64,000 nucleotides of DNA from Bacteroidetes bacterium GWF2_38_335 (GCA_001769535.1 MEOH01000002.1:62001-126000); one strand, 5' to 3'; numbered from the stretch's first letter, positions 1 through 10,745 are shown. Numbers and translations are program-made. The notes: generated from the letters alone by a model not told the origin.

Positions 1-3000
1 GTCATAAATGTACATTGCGAAGTTTTCAACATCAATTCCGTGGCCATCGACAAAGAAGATATCATTTATTCCATCATTATTTGGAGTAAATCCTGTTGGT
101 GCCCAGAATGTGTATTCATCGAGAATGGAGACCGGAGCAGTAGCAGTGTCTCTGCAACCATATGCAGTTTCAACAATCAGGGTCACATCATATTCCCTTT
201 CTTCGGCAGGATAATAATGCAAAGGACTTTCTAAATCAGATGAATCGCCATCACCAAAGAACCAGTAATTTTCAGTCACATAGTCTGAAGACACATTATT
301 AAAATAAATAAATGGTTTCAGGACTGAAGTGGTTGGAGGCTCCGGATAAAATCTCGCAACAGGCAAAGGATAAACAGTGATGTAATCAGAAATTGTTTCT
401 GTTGTCTTGCATCCATTTGTATCAGTTACAGTAACACTGACATCAAACACACCATCATATTGGTAGTTGGTAGTAGGATTTTGTATGAAAGAATAATTTC
501 CATTTCCAAAGTTCCACAGATACTCCAACGCAGTGTTTTCGGAATACGCATTGAAATTAACCAGATGAGGTTCACAACCCGCAAGGTCATCACCGGCAAA
601 AGTAACCACAGGAGGATCAATTACAATAACTGAAATATCAGCATATACAGAAGGAGTTCCGCACCAATCGTTCAGATAAATTCTGAATGACATGCTTTCT
701 TCAGGATAAGTAACATATGGGTTATTGATATAGGTGCCATCTTCGAGAGAAAGAATATACGGACCACCGTTTCCGCCGCTGAATACTGAATTGATCACGG
801 CAGGTTCGCCAAGGCAAATTACGGGATCTTCAATGGAAAGCTTCAACTCAAGTGAATCGTAAACATAGACTTCAACAGTAGCAGTATTTGTACAACCCTG
901 AGCATCGGTAACGGTTAGGTTGTAGGTTTGGTCAACAATCGGACTAACAGACTGGCTTGCGCCAACCATAGAGCCATTCCACACATAGGTGTATGGAAAT
1001 GTTCCACCTGTTGCTGCAGCAGAAATTATAGTAGAATTGCTGATACAAATATAAGCATCGGGAGAAGTAGTAATGTTGATGGCTGGTGGTTCATAAATAA
1101 ACTGATGATTTGTAATGGTACAACCATTGGCATCAGTTACGGTAACATAATAATCACCACCAGAAATACCAAACAAATCCTGATCAGAAATCATATTTGA
1201 CCAAAGGTAAGTGTACGGAGGTGAGCCCCCTGCAACTTCGAGATTGACAGATCCGTTCTGATATCCGTGACAAACGAGATCAACACCTGAAATTGTGGAT
1301 GTAATCTGGGTTGGTTCAGTAAGTACTACCGAAGCGGTTACAGAACATTCGTTATCATCTGTTACGGTGACGGTATTATTTCCGGGTTCCATGCCAGTTG
1401 CAATAGTTGCACCGGTTCCTGAACTCCAGCTATAAGTATACGGACCTGTTCCGCCTGTTACAGTAACAGTGGCAGTTCCGTCATCATATCCATAACAGGA
1501 AATATCTTCCCATTGCAAAATATTTGCAGCGAGTACCGGAGGTTCAGTGATAACCACAACAGTTGAAACAGTACAACCATTAGCATCTGTGACAGAAACA
1601 TCGTAAGTACCTCCACAAAGAGCTGATTCGACGTTACCTGATCCACCTGATTCCCAATCAATAATATAAGCAGGAACACCACCTACAACAGTTACTGTGG
1701 CAGAACCGTCACACTCACCAAAACACGAAACATGCTGAACTGATGAAATGTTGGCTGCAAAAACAGGAGGTTGACCAACGATATAAGTATAGGTTGATGT
1801 GCAAGTATTTCCATCAGAAATGGTTACTGAGTAACTTCCGGCGCTGACACTAAACAGATCCTGTCCATAGGTATCGTTAGTCCATTCATATGAATAAGGC
1901 ACCTGTCCACCAGAAACTGTGATATCTACTGAGCCATCGCTATAACCATAACACTGAGCATCTGTGATAACATCGGTCACTGTTAATCCGTCAGGTTCGG
2001 TAATTACAATGGAATTTGTAGCAACAGAACATCCGTTGTCGTCAGTTACGGTCACATTATAGGTATTTGCACATAATGTTGTAACTGAAATAGCAGTTTC
2101 AGCAGAGTTAGACCAGTCAAATGTGTATGGAGTGGTTGCACCTGATACAGTAACAGTTGCTCCACCATCGCAATATCCATTACAACTAACCATATTATCA
2201 ATAGCTACAGAAGCAACAAGCTGAGATGGTTCAGTAACATCCTGACTGCCATTATTAATACATCCGGCAACAGTTTCAACATCAAGACTGATAGTATGCG
2301 GACCGGCAGCACCCCATGAAACGGTGTACGGACCAATTCCTGATCCGGAAGCAACAGTACCACCGTCAAAGTCCCATGTATAGGTATCCGCCGCAACAGC
2401 TGAACCAGTGTAGGAAATAGATATCTGATCGCCGAAACATTCAATCTCAGGAATATTAAAGCTTACTGTTGGATTGGGGTTAACAGTTACCAGAATACTA
2501 TTAGTACCGGAGCATCCAACCCCGTCAGAAACAGTTACGCTGTATGTTCCTCCAGTTGTCACGGTAAGTGTCGGATCAGTTGATCCACCAGTCCACACAT
2601 AATTGGGGAAAGTTCCGGGATTCAGTATAGCCGATTCGCCCTCACAGAAAGCAATATCAGGTCCGAGGTCAGGTGAAAGTGTTGAACCAATAGACACAAC
2701 TATATTATCGGTTCCGGTACAACCATCGGCATCAGTAACTGTAACAGAATATGTACCCGGAGTAGTAACCGTCAAGGTTGGAGAAGTTGCTCCACCGGGA
2801 GACCAGGCAAAAGAAACTCCGGGACCCGGGTCGAGGGTAACCGGAACGCCTGAGCAGACAGTCTGGTCATCACCAAGATCAGGTGTGAAGTCACATAAAA
2901 CAAGGGTAGTATCATGTAAAGTACCATCACAAAGTTCAACAGTAAGGGTTACAGACTGACTACCGCCGGTTCCAAAATCATGAACAGCAGTAGGGCCGGT

Positions 3001-4026
3001 GGCATCATAAACACCATCGCCGTCAAAATCCCAATAATATTCAATTATAGCAGCAACACCGTTTCCGGTAACATCTTCGGTAAATGTATCAGTAGCAGGG
3101 TCATGGATAAAATCAACAGTTAAAGGAAACACAACATCACCAGGGTCAACTTCTTCCAAACCATAATAGTAGGTAAAAGTAACACATTCACCTGGTGCCA
3201 GATCATCAAAACGATAAGCGAGTGCAATAGCCTCATCCATAACAGATGGTGCTCCTGCAGAATACATCAGAGGAGAGTCCCAGATGTCATCCGGGTCACG
3301 GTTTGAAAACCCTTCAACAGAAACCCTGGCTCTTGGATCAATAGTACCTAGATAAAGTGGTGCACCATATATAAGGCCATGAGCAACCACAACAGCAATA
3401 TCAGGATTTCCTCCCACGCCGGGTTGCGCAACAACATAGTTACTGGTTGTATAATCACCAGTCCAGTCAATTTCATTATCAGGGTCAACATTTCTGAGGT
3501 ATTCAAGTGATTGAAGTGTAGTTGTACCATTATTCAGCATCATCACTTCAATAGTAAAATATTTGTTTCCCATTCCAAGACGGGTAAGCTGGGTAATTTT
3601 CAGACTACCGCCAATACCGTCTGTTGCAGTACCTTCCCAAATACCGATTTTTTCGGTTGGGGTTGAAGCATCAACCAGACTGGTTTGGGGAATGTCAAAA
3701 TAACCATTCAGTCCAAAGTTATTTTTGTTATATGAAGTAGCGCCTGAATTCCATTCCACACCCCAACCTTCTTCAGGGGAACCCGGAACGAAATAATCGC
3801 CCATATAAACCGGAGTACCTGCACCCCAACCATCGCCTGTATAATCACAAACGAAACCAAGGCAGGTTTGAGTCGGGTGATAACCGGCAGGTGGAGCGAC
3901 GTCGCTTCCATAAGAGCCAGAGCTGTGAATACCTATTTCCACGTAGGTTCCCTGCAAAAAGAGCTGGGCCTGGGAAATATGAAAAGCAGCTACAATTAGT
4001 ATTAGTGTAATGAGGTTGGTTTTCAT
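1..4026 (-). CDS. Giant secreted SprB/PKD-repeat protein, gliding-motility-type C-terminus (3' end outside window)
   Basis: The reverse frame is open for 1342 codons from ATG at 4026 to the window edge. A signal peptide (about residues 1-20, ending ISQA) is followed by an N-terminal region of about 330 residues, then Ig/PKD-like units and at least six SprB-type repeats. Each SprB unit has a C-x-G-x2-DG start, a GG-x2-PY-x-Y-x-W core and a VTVTD-x-NGC end. Two further PKD-like units (cores YLWNFGNG and NYWFFGDG) precede the C-terminus. The last visible residues, starting FTPNNDGIND, are the gliding-motility-associated C-terminal (CHU_C, type B) domain used for T9SS export, so only some tens of residues are missing. 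SprB repeats are known from Flavobacterium adhesins that move on the cell surface. Here the role as an adhesin is inferred; no gld or spr genes are visible nearby. Confidence 0.9.
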   Translation of the reverse strand, partial: MKTNLITLILIVAAFHISQAQLFLQGTYVEIGIHSSGSYGSDVAPPAGYHPTQTCLGFVCDYTGDGWGAGTPVYMGDYFVPGSPEEGWGVEWNSGATSYNKNNFGLNGYFDIPQTSLVDASTPTEKIGIWEGTATDGIGGSLKITQLTRLGMGNKYFTIEVMMLNNGTTTLQSLEYLRNVDPDNEIDWTGDYTTSNYVVAQPGVGGNPDIAVVVAHGLIYGAPLYLGTIDPRARVSVEGFSNRDPDDIWDSPLMYSAGAPSVMDEAIALAYRFDDLAPGECVTFTYYYGLEEVDPGDVVFPLTVDFIHDPATDTFTEDVTGNGVAAIIEYYWDFDGDGVYDATGPTAVHDFGTGGSQSVTLTVELCDGTLHDTTLVLCDFTPDLGDDQTVCSGVPVTLDPGPGVSFAWSPGGATSPTLTVTTPGTYSVTVTDADGCTGTDNIVVSIGSTLSPDLGPDIAFCEGESAILNPGTFPNYVWTGGSTDPTLTVTTGGTYSVTVSDGVGCSGTNSILVTVNPNPTVSFNIPEIECFGDQISISYTGSAVAADTYTWDFDGGTVASGSGIGPYTVSWGAAGPHTISLDVETVAGCINNGSQDVTEPSQLVASVAIDNMVSCNGYCDGGATVTVSGATTPYTFDWSNSAETAISVTTLCANTYNVTVTDDNGCSVATNSIVITEPDGLTVTDVITDAQCYGYSDGSVDITVSGGQVPYSYEWTNDTYGQDLFSVSAGSYSVTISDGNTCTSTYTYIVGQPPVFAANISSVQHVSCFGECDGSATVTVVGGVPAYIIDWESGGSGNVESALCGGTYDVSVTDANGCTVSTVVVITEPPVLAANILQWEDISCYGYDDGTATVTVTGGTGPYTYSWSSGTGATIATGMEPGNNTVTVTDDNECSVTASVVLTEPTQITSTISGVDLVCHGYQNGSVNLEVAGGSPPYTYLWSNMISDQDLFGISGGDYYVTVTDANGCTITNHQFIYEPPAINITTSPDAYICISNSTIISAAATGGTFPYTYVWNGSMVGASQSVSPIVDQTYNLTVTDAQGCTNTATVEVYVYDSLELKLSIEDPVICLGEPAVINSVFSGGNGGPYILSLEDGTYINNPYVTYPEESMSFRIYLNDWCGTPSVYADISVIVIDPPVVTFAGDDLAGCEPHLVNFNAYSENTALEYLWNFGNGNYSFIQNPTTNYQYDGVFDVSVTVTDTNGCKTTETISDYITVYPLPVARFYPEPPTTSVLKPFIYFNNVSSDYVTENYWFFGDGDSSDLESPLHYYPAEEREYDVTLIVETAYGCRDTATAPVSILDEYTFWAPTGFTPNNDGINDIFFVDGHGIDVENFAMYIYD

Positions 4027-4199
4027 TTTTTAAGCTTTTTGTTTGAACTATAGACGTCAAAATTCTTATATGGTTGCTTGCCAAAGAGGCAAATTATTAT
4101 TCGTGGATAAAAATACAATAATATTATATATTTTACAACTTAATTATCAATAATTTATTACGTATTATTTGGTATTTTTTGGGCGATTTTTGTCTATTT

Positions 4200-4232
4200 A
4201 GTCAGAGTGCGACTTAAAGTCGCGCACTGACT
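4200..4232. repeat. Imperfect hairpin repeat, AGTCAG...CTGACT
   Basis: AGTCAG-a-GTGCGACTT is followed two bases later by an inverted AGTCGC-g-CACTGACT, giving a stem of about 14 pairs. The word AGTCGC recurs just downstream at 4238-4245 next to CCTGACT. Its GTCG/GACTT vocabulary resembles the 26-base repeats at 23445-23574, so it may be a distant relative. Confidence 0.6.
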
Positions 4233-4267
4233 AATTTGAGTCGCGTCCTGACTTATTTACTTGTTGA

Positions 4268-4338
4268 AGACGCACGTGGTGCGTCTCTACATCGCGACAT
4301 GATTTATTTACTGGTTGGAGACGCACGCCGTGCGTCTC
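4268..4338. repeat. Two copies of the GAGACGCA palindrome family
   Basis: Copy one (4268-4290) reads AGACGCAC-gtg-GTGCGTCT followed by CTAC. Copy two (4318-4338) reads GAGACGCAC-gcc-GTGCGTCTC. Both are near-perfect inverted repeats with 8-9 base arms and a 3-base centre. The same family occurs at 38696-38739, 43529-43639 and 49465-49489, always between genes. Confidence 0.85.
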
Positions 4339-4440
4339 TGCGTGAATTGTTTATAAATTTTGATAATTAATAATCAATAAATCCTGAATCCAAAAAATAA
4401 AAAACCGTATTTTTATTTTCCATTTTTAACCATAAAAATT

Positions 4441-5190
4441 ATGAGACAAAAAATTGTTGCAGGGAACTGGAAAATGAACACTACAATTCCCGAAAGCATT
4501 GCACTTGCAAAAGGAATCACTGAAGGAAAAACCGGTGAGGGAGTCAAGGTTGTTGTTGCTCCACCTTTCACCAGTTTATCAGATGTTAATAAAATTATCA
4601 ACGGAACCGGTATTGAACTGTCGGCGCAAAATTGCTCATCTGAAATTTCGGGTGCCTATACTGGCGAGGTTTCCTGCCAGATGATCAAGGCTGTCGGAGC
4701 CGGATATGTTATTATTGGTCACAGTGAGCGAAGAAGTATGTATCATGAAAACGATGCCATAATTAATAAGAAAGTAAAAATTGCTTTAACCAACGGCCTC
4801 ACACCCATTGTCTGTTGTGGCGAAGTTTTAAGCGAACGCGAAGCAAACAATCATTTCAATGTAGTTGACTCACAGTTACAAAATGGTGTTTTCGACCTGT
4901 CACCGGTTGATTTCTCAAAAATAGTAATTGCCTATGAACCTGTATGGGCAATCGGCACAGGCGTAACCGCCAGTCCGGCCCAAGCCCAGGAAATGCACGC
5001 ATTTATCCGTTCAATAATCGAAAAAAAATACGGGAAACAAATTTCAGATAACACATCCATTCTGTACGGGGGCAGTTGCAAGGCATCCAACGCAAAAGAA
5101 CTATTCAGTCAGAATGATGTGGATGGCGGACTGATCGGAGGCGCATCCCTTGTTGCCGGTGAATTCATTTCTATTACAAATTCTTTCTGA
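4441..5190 (+). CDS. tpiA: Triosephosphate isomerase
   Basis: This 249-residue protein interconverts dihydroxyacetone phosphate and glyceraldehyde 3-phosphate in the cytoplasm, in glycolysis and gluconeogenesis. The family hallmarks are all present: GNWKMN with Lys11, GHSERR with the catalytic His94, [10 protein letters not shown] with the base Glu166, and the phosphate-binding LYGGS and GLIGGASL loops near the C-terminus. Length is normal. It begins with ATG at 4441, directly after an A+T-rich leader. Only one base separates its stop from prmA, so the two are almost certainly co-transcribed; the tpiA-prmA pairing is commonly seen in Bacteroidetes. Confidence 0.98.
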   Translation: MRQKIVAGNWKMNTTIPESIALAKGITEGKTGEGVKVVVAPPFTSLSDVNKIINGTGIELSAQNCSSEISGAYTGEVSCQMIKAVGAGYVIIGHSERRSMYHENDAIINKKVKIALTNGLTPIVCCGEVLSEREANNHFNVVDSQLQNGVFDLSPVDFSKIVIAYEPVWAIGTGVTASPAQAQEMHAFIRSIIEKKYGKQISDNTSILYGGSCKASNAKELFSQNDVDGGLIGGASLVAGEFISITNSF

Positions 5191-5191
5191 T

Positions 5192-6037
5192 ATGCCAAAA
5201 ACTTACCTGCAGGTGTACTTTGAGCTTGATCCCTGTTCTGAAACAGCACGCGACATTTTAACTTCTCATCTTTCGGATGTTGGTTTTGATGGTTTCGAAG
5301 AAGAAAAAAACGGACTATATGCCTATATCCTCTCTGAAAAGTTTGATTCAAAAAAAGTAAAGAAAATCAGTTTTAAACTTGATGGAAAACCTGTAGATAT
5401 TCAGTTTTCTGAAAAAATCCTAAGAGAAAAAAACTGGAACAAAGAGTGGGAAAAAAAGTTCAAACCGATAGTGGTTTCTGATAAATGTATAATCAGAGCA
5501 TCATTTCATGAAACAGATGATAAGTTTGAATATGATCTGGTGATTGATCCTAAAATGTCGTTTGGAACTGGCCATCACGAAACAACTCATTTGGTAATTA
5601 AAACCATGCTGAACATGTCATTTATCGGGAAAAATGTTTTGGACATGGGCTGTGGCACCGGAGTTTTGGCAATTCTGGCAAAAAAAATGGGTGCAAAGCA
5701 GGTTATGGCAGTTGACAATGATGAATGGGCATATTTTAACTGTGTTGATAATTGCAAAACAAATAATGTGACCGAAATTGAAGTAAAACTGGGAAATGCT
5801 TCATCCACAGGCAACCAAATCTTTGACATTATCATTGCAAATATAAACAGGAATGTTTTAGTTGCTGATATGGACAAATACGCCAAAAAATTGAAAAAAG
5901 GTGGCGTCACCATTTTGAGCGGCTTTTATTTTGAAGACATCAAAATCATTAAAGAAAAAGCTGAAAAATATGGACTCCGGCTTATCTCTTTTGATGAAAT
6001 GAATAAATGGGCAATGGTTAAAATGATCAAAAATTGA
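5192..6037 (+). CDS. prmA: Ribosomal protein L11 methyltransferase
   Basis: A class I SAM-dependent methyltransferase of 281 residues that methylates ribosomal protein L11. SAM motif I reads VLDMGCGTGVLAILAKKMGA, the acidic motif II is VDNDEWA, and the catalytic-loop region reads IIIANINRNVL, as in PrmA. The N-terminal part, from MPKTYLQVYF, is the L11-recognition domain. An upstream in-frame ATG at 5150 lies inside tpiA and would add 14 unrelated residues; the ATG at 5192, one base after the tpiA stop, gives the normal PrmA start. The next gene begins 20 bases after its stop. Confidence 0.95.
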   Translation: MPKTYLQVYFELDPCSETARDILTSHLSDVGFDGFEEEKNGLYAYILSEKFDSKKVKKISFKLDGKPVDIQFSEKILREKNWNKEWEKKFKPIVVSDKCIIRASFHETDDKFEYDLVIDPKMSFGTGHHETTHLVIKTMLNMSFIGKNVLDMGCGTGVLAILAKKMGAKQVMAVDNDEWAYFNCVDNCKTNNVTEIEVKLGNASSTGNQIFDIIIANINRNVLVADMDKYAKKLKKGGVTILSGFYFEDIKIIKEKAEKYGLRLISFDEMNKWAMVKMIKN

Positions 6038-6057
6038 GAACTTAGCAGAAAAATGAT

Positions 6058-9000
6058 ATGATTCCAAAAATTTATATTGCACTCGTACTTATTTTTATAA
6101 CAGGACAACTCTTCTCACAACAGCAGTTTAAGGAGTTTACCCAGGAACCAAAAGCTTACTTCAATCAAATGAAGGAATTGTTGGAGGCCACCCCCGACGA
6201 AAAAAGAAAAGAAGAAGCAACCGCATTGCTTAAAGAATTCAAGGAGGTATGGCTTGAAGGAACTTATTTTTCTGACAGTAAAAAGAAAGAAATCTATCGA
6301 TTATCAAACAGTCTGCTTTCAAAAAAAGCCAAATCTTTTCCACATTTTTTCACTTATGTACAAACGCTGGTTCACTTCAGTACAAATCCTGAAAAGGAAC
6401 ACAACTATGAATCGTGGGAAAAGGGACTGAAATCATTGTGTGAAGTCACAAAACCCAATATAAAAGATATTGAGAATTATATTGAGCAGACCTATTTTCT
6501 GATCTCAAAAAACACCATTTACCAATCAAGGGCTCTTGAATGGAAAGCAAATACCACAGCATTTAAAATAGTTACTGTAAACCAAAATGTTAAGGTTGTT
6601 TTTGAAAAACCTTTTAATCTTACCTGCTATTCTTTGAAAGACTCAGCAAATATTTACAATACACAAGGTGTGTTTATGCTTTTGGAAAACAAATGGGTTG
6701 GTGTAAATGGGAAAGTGACCTGGGAGCGCGCAGGATTAGAAAAAGACAAGGTTTTTGCCATGCTTGGCAGATATGAAATAGATATGACAAAATCCTTTTA
6801 CAGAGCTGATTCTGTGCAATTTATAAATACATATTATCTAACATCCCCAATTTCCGGGGCTTTGGAGGACAGGATAACCGGGGGAATCGGGATTGATGTG
6901 AAAGCCATTGATGAAATGGACGCCAAACTTGAAAAAAAACTTGAAGACGACCGCAAACTAAATACCGCTGAAAAACTTTATCAGGATAAAAAGAGGCAGC
7001 ATGAACAATCAGTCACATACCCCAGATTTAGTTCATACACAAAGCGAATCCAGATCAATGATATTTATGAATATGTAAATTACGATGGTGGTTTTTCCAT
7101 GGAAGGCGGTAGTTTTATCGGAACCGGAGACAAGGAAAAAAAGGCCATCCTGAATTTCTACAAAAACAAAAAAATATTTCTCAGCACTTCATCAAGTACA
7201 TATATTTTTAAAAAAGACTGGGTAATAGGAAAAAGTACATCCATTACATTTCGACTTGATTCCGATTCCATTTACCACCCAGGATTGTTATTTAAGTTTG
7301 ATGTTTTAAGAAAAACAGTTGAGCTAAATAGAAACGAGGAAGGCATGGCACGCAGTGCTTTTTATGACTCTTATCATGACCTGGACATGAGTTTCGAACT
7401 TCTATCCTGGAAAATTGATGAGCCAACCATACGGTTTCAGAAAATGAAGGGAGATAATGCTACTACAAATACCTCACTGTTTGAGTCAAACAATTACTTC
7501 AGAAAGTTTAGGTTTGATAAGCTTCAAGGCATGGATAAAGTTCATCCGCTCAATGCTTTGCAGGATTATTGCGACACGTATAAAACCAGGGATTTTACGG
7601 GACTGGATTTTGCCAACAGCATCAATGTTGATCATGCAGATGCCAAGCAGGTACTTATGAGACTTTCTTATCTCGGACTTATTTTATATGATCCCGAATC
7701 GGATGATCTTCATGTGCTTGAACGTACTTATAATTATATGGACTATGCCGGCGAAAGCAAAGATTATGATGTAATTCAGTTTTCATCGGTTATTAACAGT
7801 CCCGATTCTACCTACGCCAGTATAAACCTGCTTAACTGGGAACTGAACATTAAAGGTGTAAACGAGATTTTCCTCAGCGATTCTCAAAGCGTTATTATCT
7901 GGCCAACAGAAGGCAAGATTAAGGTTAAAAAAAACAGAGACTTTGAATTTGACGGGAAAATACTTGCCGGCTATTTTCTTTTTAACGGATCCAATTTCAA
8001 GTTCAATTATGATGGATTTAAAATTAAACTGGAAGATGTAAAGTATGCCAAATTTCAGGTACCCACGGGCTACAAACTGGCAAATAACCAGCCTGAACTT
8101 AAAACCGTTACAACATCCATTGAAAATATCAGAGGAAATCTTTTGATTGACAATCCATTCAATAAGTCCGGTGTAAAAAAGCCAAAATTTCCTCAATTTC
8201 CTATTCTTGAAAGTGAAAAGGACTGTTATGTATTTTATGATGCTCCCAATATATTTGGCGGTGTTTACAACCGGGCCAATTTCTTTTTCCAGATTTATCC
8301 CTTTGTAATGGACAGTTTGAATAACCTGACAAAGGACGGAACCAAGTTTGGCGGCCGGTTTGTTTCCGGAGGCATTTTTCCGATTTTTGAAGACTCATTG
8401 AGGGTACAGCCCGATTATTCCCTTGGATTTATCAGATCGGCACCACCCGAGGGCTTTCCAACTTATGGAGGAAAAGGAACCTATAAAAATGATATAATCC
8501 TTTCAAGCCGGGGTTTGGAGGGCAAAGGACAGTTTGATTATCAGAACTCCACAACACTCTCTGATGAAATAACTTTCTTTCCTGATTCAATGAACTGTAA
8601 TGCAAAAAGCTTCAAGAATAAAAAACAGGCAACAGGAGTACAATACCCGGATATTGAGGCAACAAATTGCAAAATACACTTTGAACCAAAAACCGACCAG
8701 TTATTTACACATTCGGGAAAGACACCTATTAAAATGTTTGAAGGAAATACTACACTAAATGGCACTACGGTATTATCTCCGACCGGAGCCAACGGAAAGG
8801 GCATGTTGAATTTTGAAAAAGCCCAATTAAATTCCGACTGGTTTTCATTCAAAGAGCATGAAATACTTGCCGATACGGCTGCATTCAGTTTAAAAGATGT
8901 TGCCGACGATGATTTTGCTTTTAAAACAAATAACGTAAATGCGCATATTGATTTTAAAGAACGCGTTGGTTTATTTAAAAGTAACGGAGCGGCCTCATTT

Positions 9001-10704
9001 GTTGAATTTTCACAGAATCAATACATCTGTTACATGGACCAGTTCAAATGGTGGATGGATAAAGAGGAAATTGAAATGAGTGCCCAGGAAGGAAGTTTAC
9101 CGGCCAAAGATACAGCCGGAATGAGCCCCATTGAAGTTGAAGACCTGATGCTGGAAGGATCGGAATTTGTATCAATCCATCCCCAACAGGATTCATTGAG
9201 ATTTAAAGCACCATCAGCAAACTATAACCTAAGGAAGCATCTGATCACAGCACATGAAGTCCAGTGGCTCAGAGTTGCCGATGCTACCGTATTCCCTTCA
9301 GATGGTGAAGTGGTTATCGAAAAAAGAGCCCAGATGCAAACCCTGAAAAACTGCAAAATAATTGCAAACAACGCCACCAAATACCACACAATATATAATG
9401 CAGATGTAAATATTTACGGGAAGAAATCATACAACGGCTCAGGCGATTATGACTATCTTGATGAAAACAACAACAAACAGGTGATCCATTTTGATGTGGT
9501 TTCGGTGGATTCCACCATACAAACATATGCAACCGGATCAATTGGAATAACAGACGGTTTTACACTCTCGCCCGCCTTTGCCTATACCGGAAAGGTTAGA
9601 ATGGAAGCCGCCAGCGAATTTATGACCTTCGACGGTTCAACCATGATTTCACATGAATGTGCAAACCTGGAACGGCCATGGTTTCAATTCAAGGCACCGA
9701 TTAACCCAAGAGAAATTTATATTCCGATCGGCGAACAGATTAAGAATATAAACAATATGCCAATCTACGCAGGTATTTATGAATCAATTGATTCACTAAA
9801 AGTTTACACTGCATTTCTATCAAAACTGAAAGATCCGAAGGATGTAGCACTTCTTAAAGCTTCAGGATATCTGTTATTTGAAAAAACTTCAGGCAAATAC
9901 AAAATTTCTAATAAGGAAAAACTTGTTGAATTCAATATGCCGGGAAATTACCTTAGCATACATAAATCGGTATGTAATGCATTCGGAGAAGGAAAAATAG
10001 ATATGGGATCGAAACTGGGGCAGGTAAAAATTTCATCTGTCGGCAGCATTAATCAGGATATGGCCAGTGATTACGTAAAACTGGATATGCTTATGGGGGT
10101 TGATTTCTTTTTTGCAGATCAGTGCCTGTCAATTATGGCTGATAAAATAAACGGAAGTTCAACAGCCGAAGGGGTAGATTGGGACAGGGAAACATTCAGA
10201 AAAGGAATGTATGAATTGTTGGGTATGGACGAAGCCGATAAAATCATTTCAGATCTTCAATTATATGGTGAGATAAAGAAATTCCCGAAACAGTTTGAAC
10301 ATACTATTTTCTTTACGGATGTTCAGTTTGAGTGGAACAAGGAACTCGAATCCTATGAATCAGTTGGTCCGATCGGCATTGGCAGCATGGGCCGCACACA
10401 GATCAACAAGAAACTGAGTGGAAAAATTGAACTGGAAAAAAATAAATCGGGAGATGTTCTGACTATTTACCTCAGCAACGGATCAGACTGGTTTTTCTTC
10501 CAGTATCGTACAAATCAGATGCTTGGACTTTCATCCAGTCAGAACTTCAACAATGTTATCAAGGAGCTTAAACCCGAAAAATGCCAGATGGAAGTCCCGA
10601 AAGGTGAACAGCCATACAGGTTTTACCTGGCAACAGATAAAAAAATGCGCGAATTCCTGAAAAAATTTGAAGGCGGCTCTGAGGATGAAGGGACTGGCGA
10701 ATAG
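6058..10704 (+). CDS. Very large exported protein of unknown function (1548 aa)
   Basis: I do not recognise a characterised family. The start MIPKIYIALVLIFITGQLFS followed by Q is a signal peptide. Residues of about 30-320 are charged and helical, with a Lys/Glu-rich segment near residues 280-320. From about residue 340 to 1400 the sequence is rich in alternating hydrophobic, Gly and Asn/Asp residues, suggesting stacked beta structure. I see no T9SS sorting domain; the end is acidic (GGSEDEGTGE). Large exported proteins of this type occur in Bacteroidetes as conserved hypotheticals. It lies 20 bases downstream of prmA, so may share its transcript. Codon use looks like its neighbours. A periplasmic or outer-membrane location is inferred from the signal peptide only. 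Confidence 0.75.
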   Translation: MIPKIYIALVLIFITGQLFSQQQFKEFTQEPKAYFNQMKELLEATPDEKRKEEATALLKEFKEVWLEGTYFSDSKKKEIYRLSNSLLSKKAKSFPHFFTYVQTLVHFSTNPEKEHNYESWEKGLKSLCEVTKPNIKDIENYIEQTYFLISKNTIYQSRALEWKANTTAFKIVTVNQNVKVVFEKPFNLTCYSLKDSANIYNTQGVFMLLENKWVGVNGKVTWERAGLEKDKVFAMLGRYEIDMTKSFYRADSVQFINTYYLTSPISGALEDRITGGIGIDVKAIDEMDAKLEKKLEDDRKLNTAEKLYQDKKRQHEQSVTYPRFSSYTKRIQINDIYEYVNYDGGFSMEGGSFIGTGDKEKKAILNFYKNKKIFLSTSSSTYIFKKDWVIGKSTSITFRLDSDSIYHPGLLFKFDVLRKTVELNRNEEGMARSAFYDSYHDLDMSFELLSWKIDEPTIRFQKMKGDNATTNTSLFESNNYFRKFRFDKLQGMDKVHPLNALQDYCDTYKTRDFTGLDFANSINVDHADAKQVLMRLSYLGLILYDPESDDLHVLERTYNYMDYAGESKDYDVIQFSSVINSPDSTYASINLLNWELNIKGVNEIFLSDSQSVIIWPTEGKIKVKKNRDFEFDGKILAGYFLFNGSNFKFNYDGFKIKLEDVKYAKFQVPTGYKLANNQPELKTVTTSIENIRGNLLIDNPFNKSGVKKPKFPQFPILESEKDCYVFYDAPNIFGGVYNRANFFFQIYPFVMDSLNNLTKDGTKFGGRFVSGGIFPIFEDSLRVQPDYSLGFIRSAPPEGFPTYGGKGTYKNDIILSSRGLEGKGQFDYQNSTTLSDEITFFPDSMNCNAKSFKNKKQATGVQYPDIEATNCKIHFEPKTDQLFTHSGKTPIKMFEGNTTLNGTTVLSPTGANGKGMLNFEKAQLNSDWFSFKEHEILADTAAFSLKDVADDDFAFKTNNVNAHIDFKERVGLFKSNGAASFVEFSQNQYICYMDQFKWWMDKEEIEMSAQEGSLPAKDTAGMSPIEVEDLMLEGSEFVSIHPQQDSLRFKAPSANYNLRKHLITAHEVQWLRVADATVFPSDGEVVIEKRAQMQTLKNCKIIANNATKYHTIYNADVNIYGKKSYNGSGDYDYLDENNNKQVIHFDVVSVDSTIQTYATGSIGITDGFTLSPAFAYTGKVRMEAASEFMTFDGSTMISHECANLERPWFQFKAPINPREIYIPIGEQIKNINNMPIYAGIYESIDSLKVYTAFLSKLKDPKDVALLKASGYLLFEKTSGKYKISNKEKLVEFNMPGNYLSIHKSVCNAFGEGKIDMGSKLGQVKISSVGSINQDMASDYVKLDMLMGVDFFFADQCLSIMADKINGSSTAEGVDWDRETFRKGMYELLGMDEADKIISDLQLYGEIKKFPKQFEHTIFFTDVQFEWNKELESYESVGPIGIGSMGRTQINKKLSGKIELEKNKSGDVLTIYLSNGSDWFFFQYRTNQMLGLSSSQNFNNVIKELKPEKCQMEVPKGEQPYRFYLATDKKMREFLKKFEGGSEDEGTGE

Positions 10705-10745
10705 ATGTTATTAATTATTTAACACTCCATTGAATTATTTTAAAG

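Larger units (their letters stand above)
4027..4440. other. Intergenic region with three palindromes between divergent genes
   Basis: This 414-base gap separates the reverse giant adhesin from forward tpiA. I see no gene in it. It holds a hairpin of TCAG/GACTT words (4200-4232) followed by a partial copy of the same words to about 4255, and two GAGACGCAC palindromes. The bases just before tpiA are A+T-rich and presumably hold its promoter, but I find no clean TAnnTTTG box. Confidence 0.6.
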
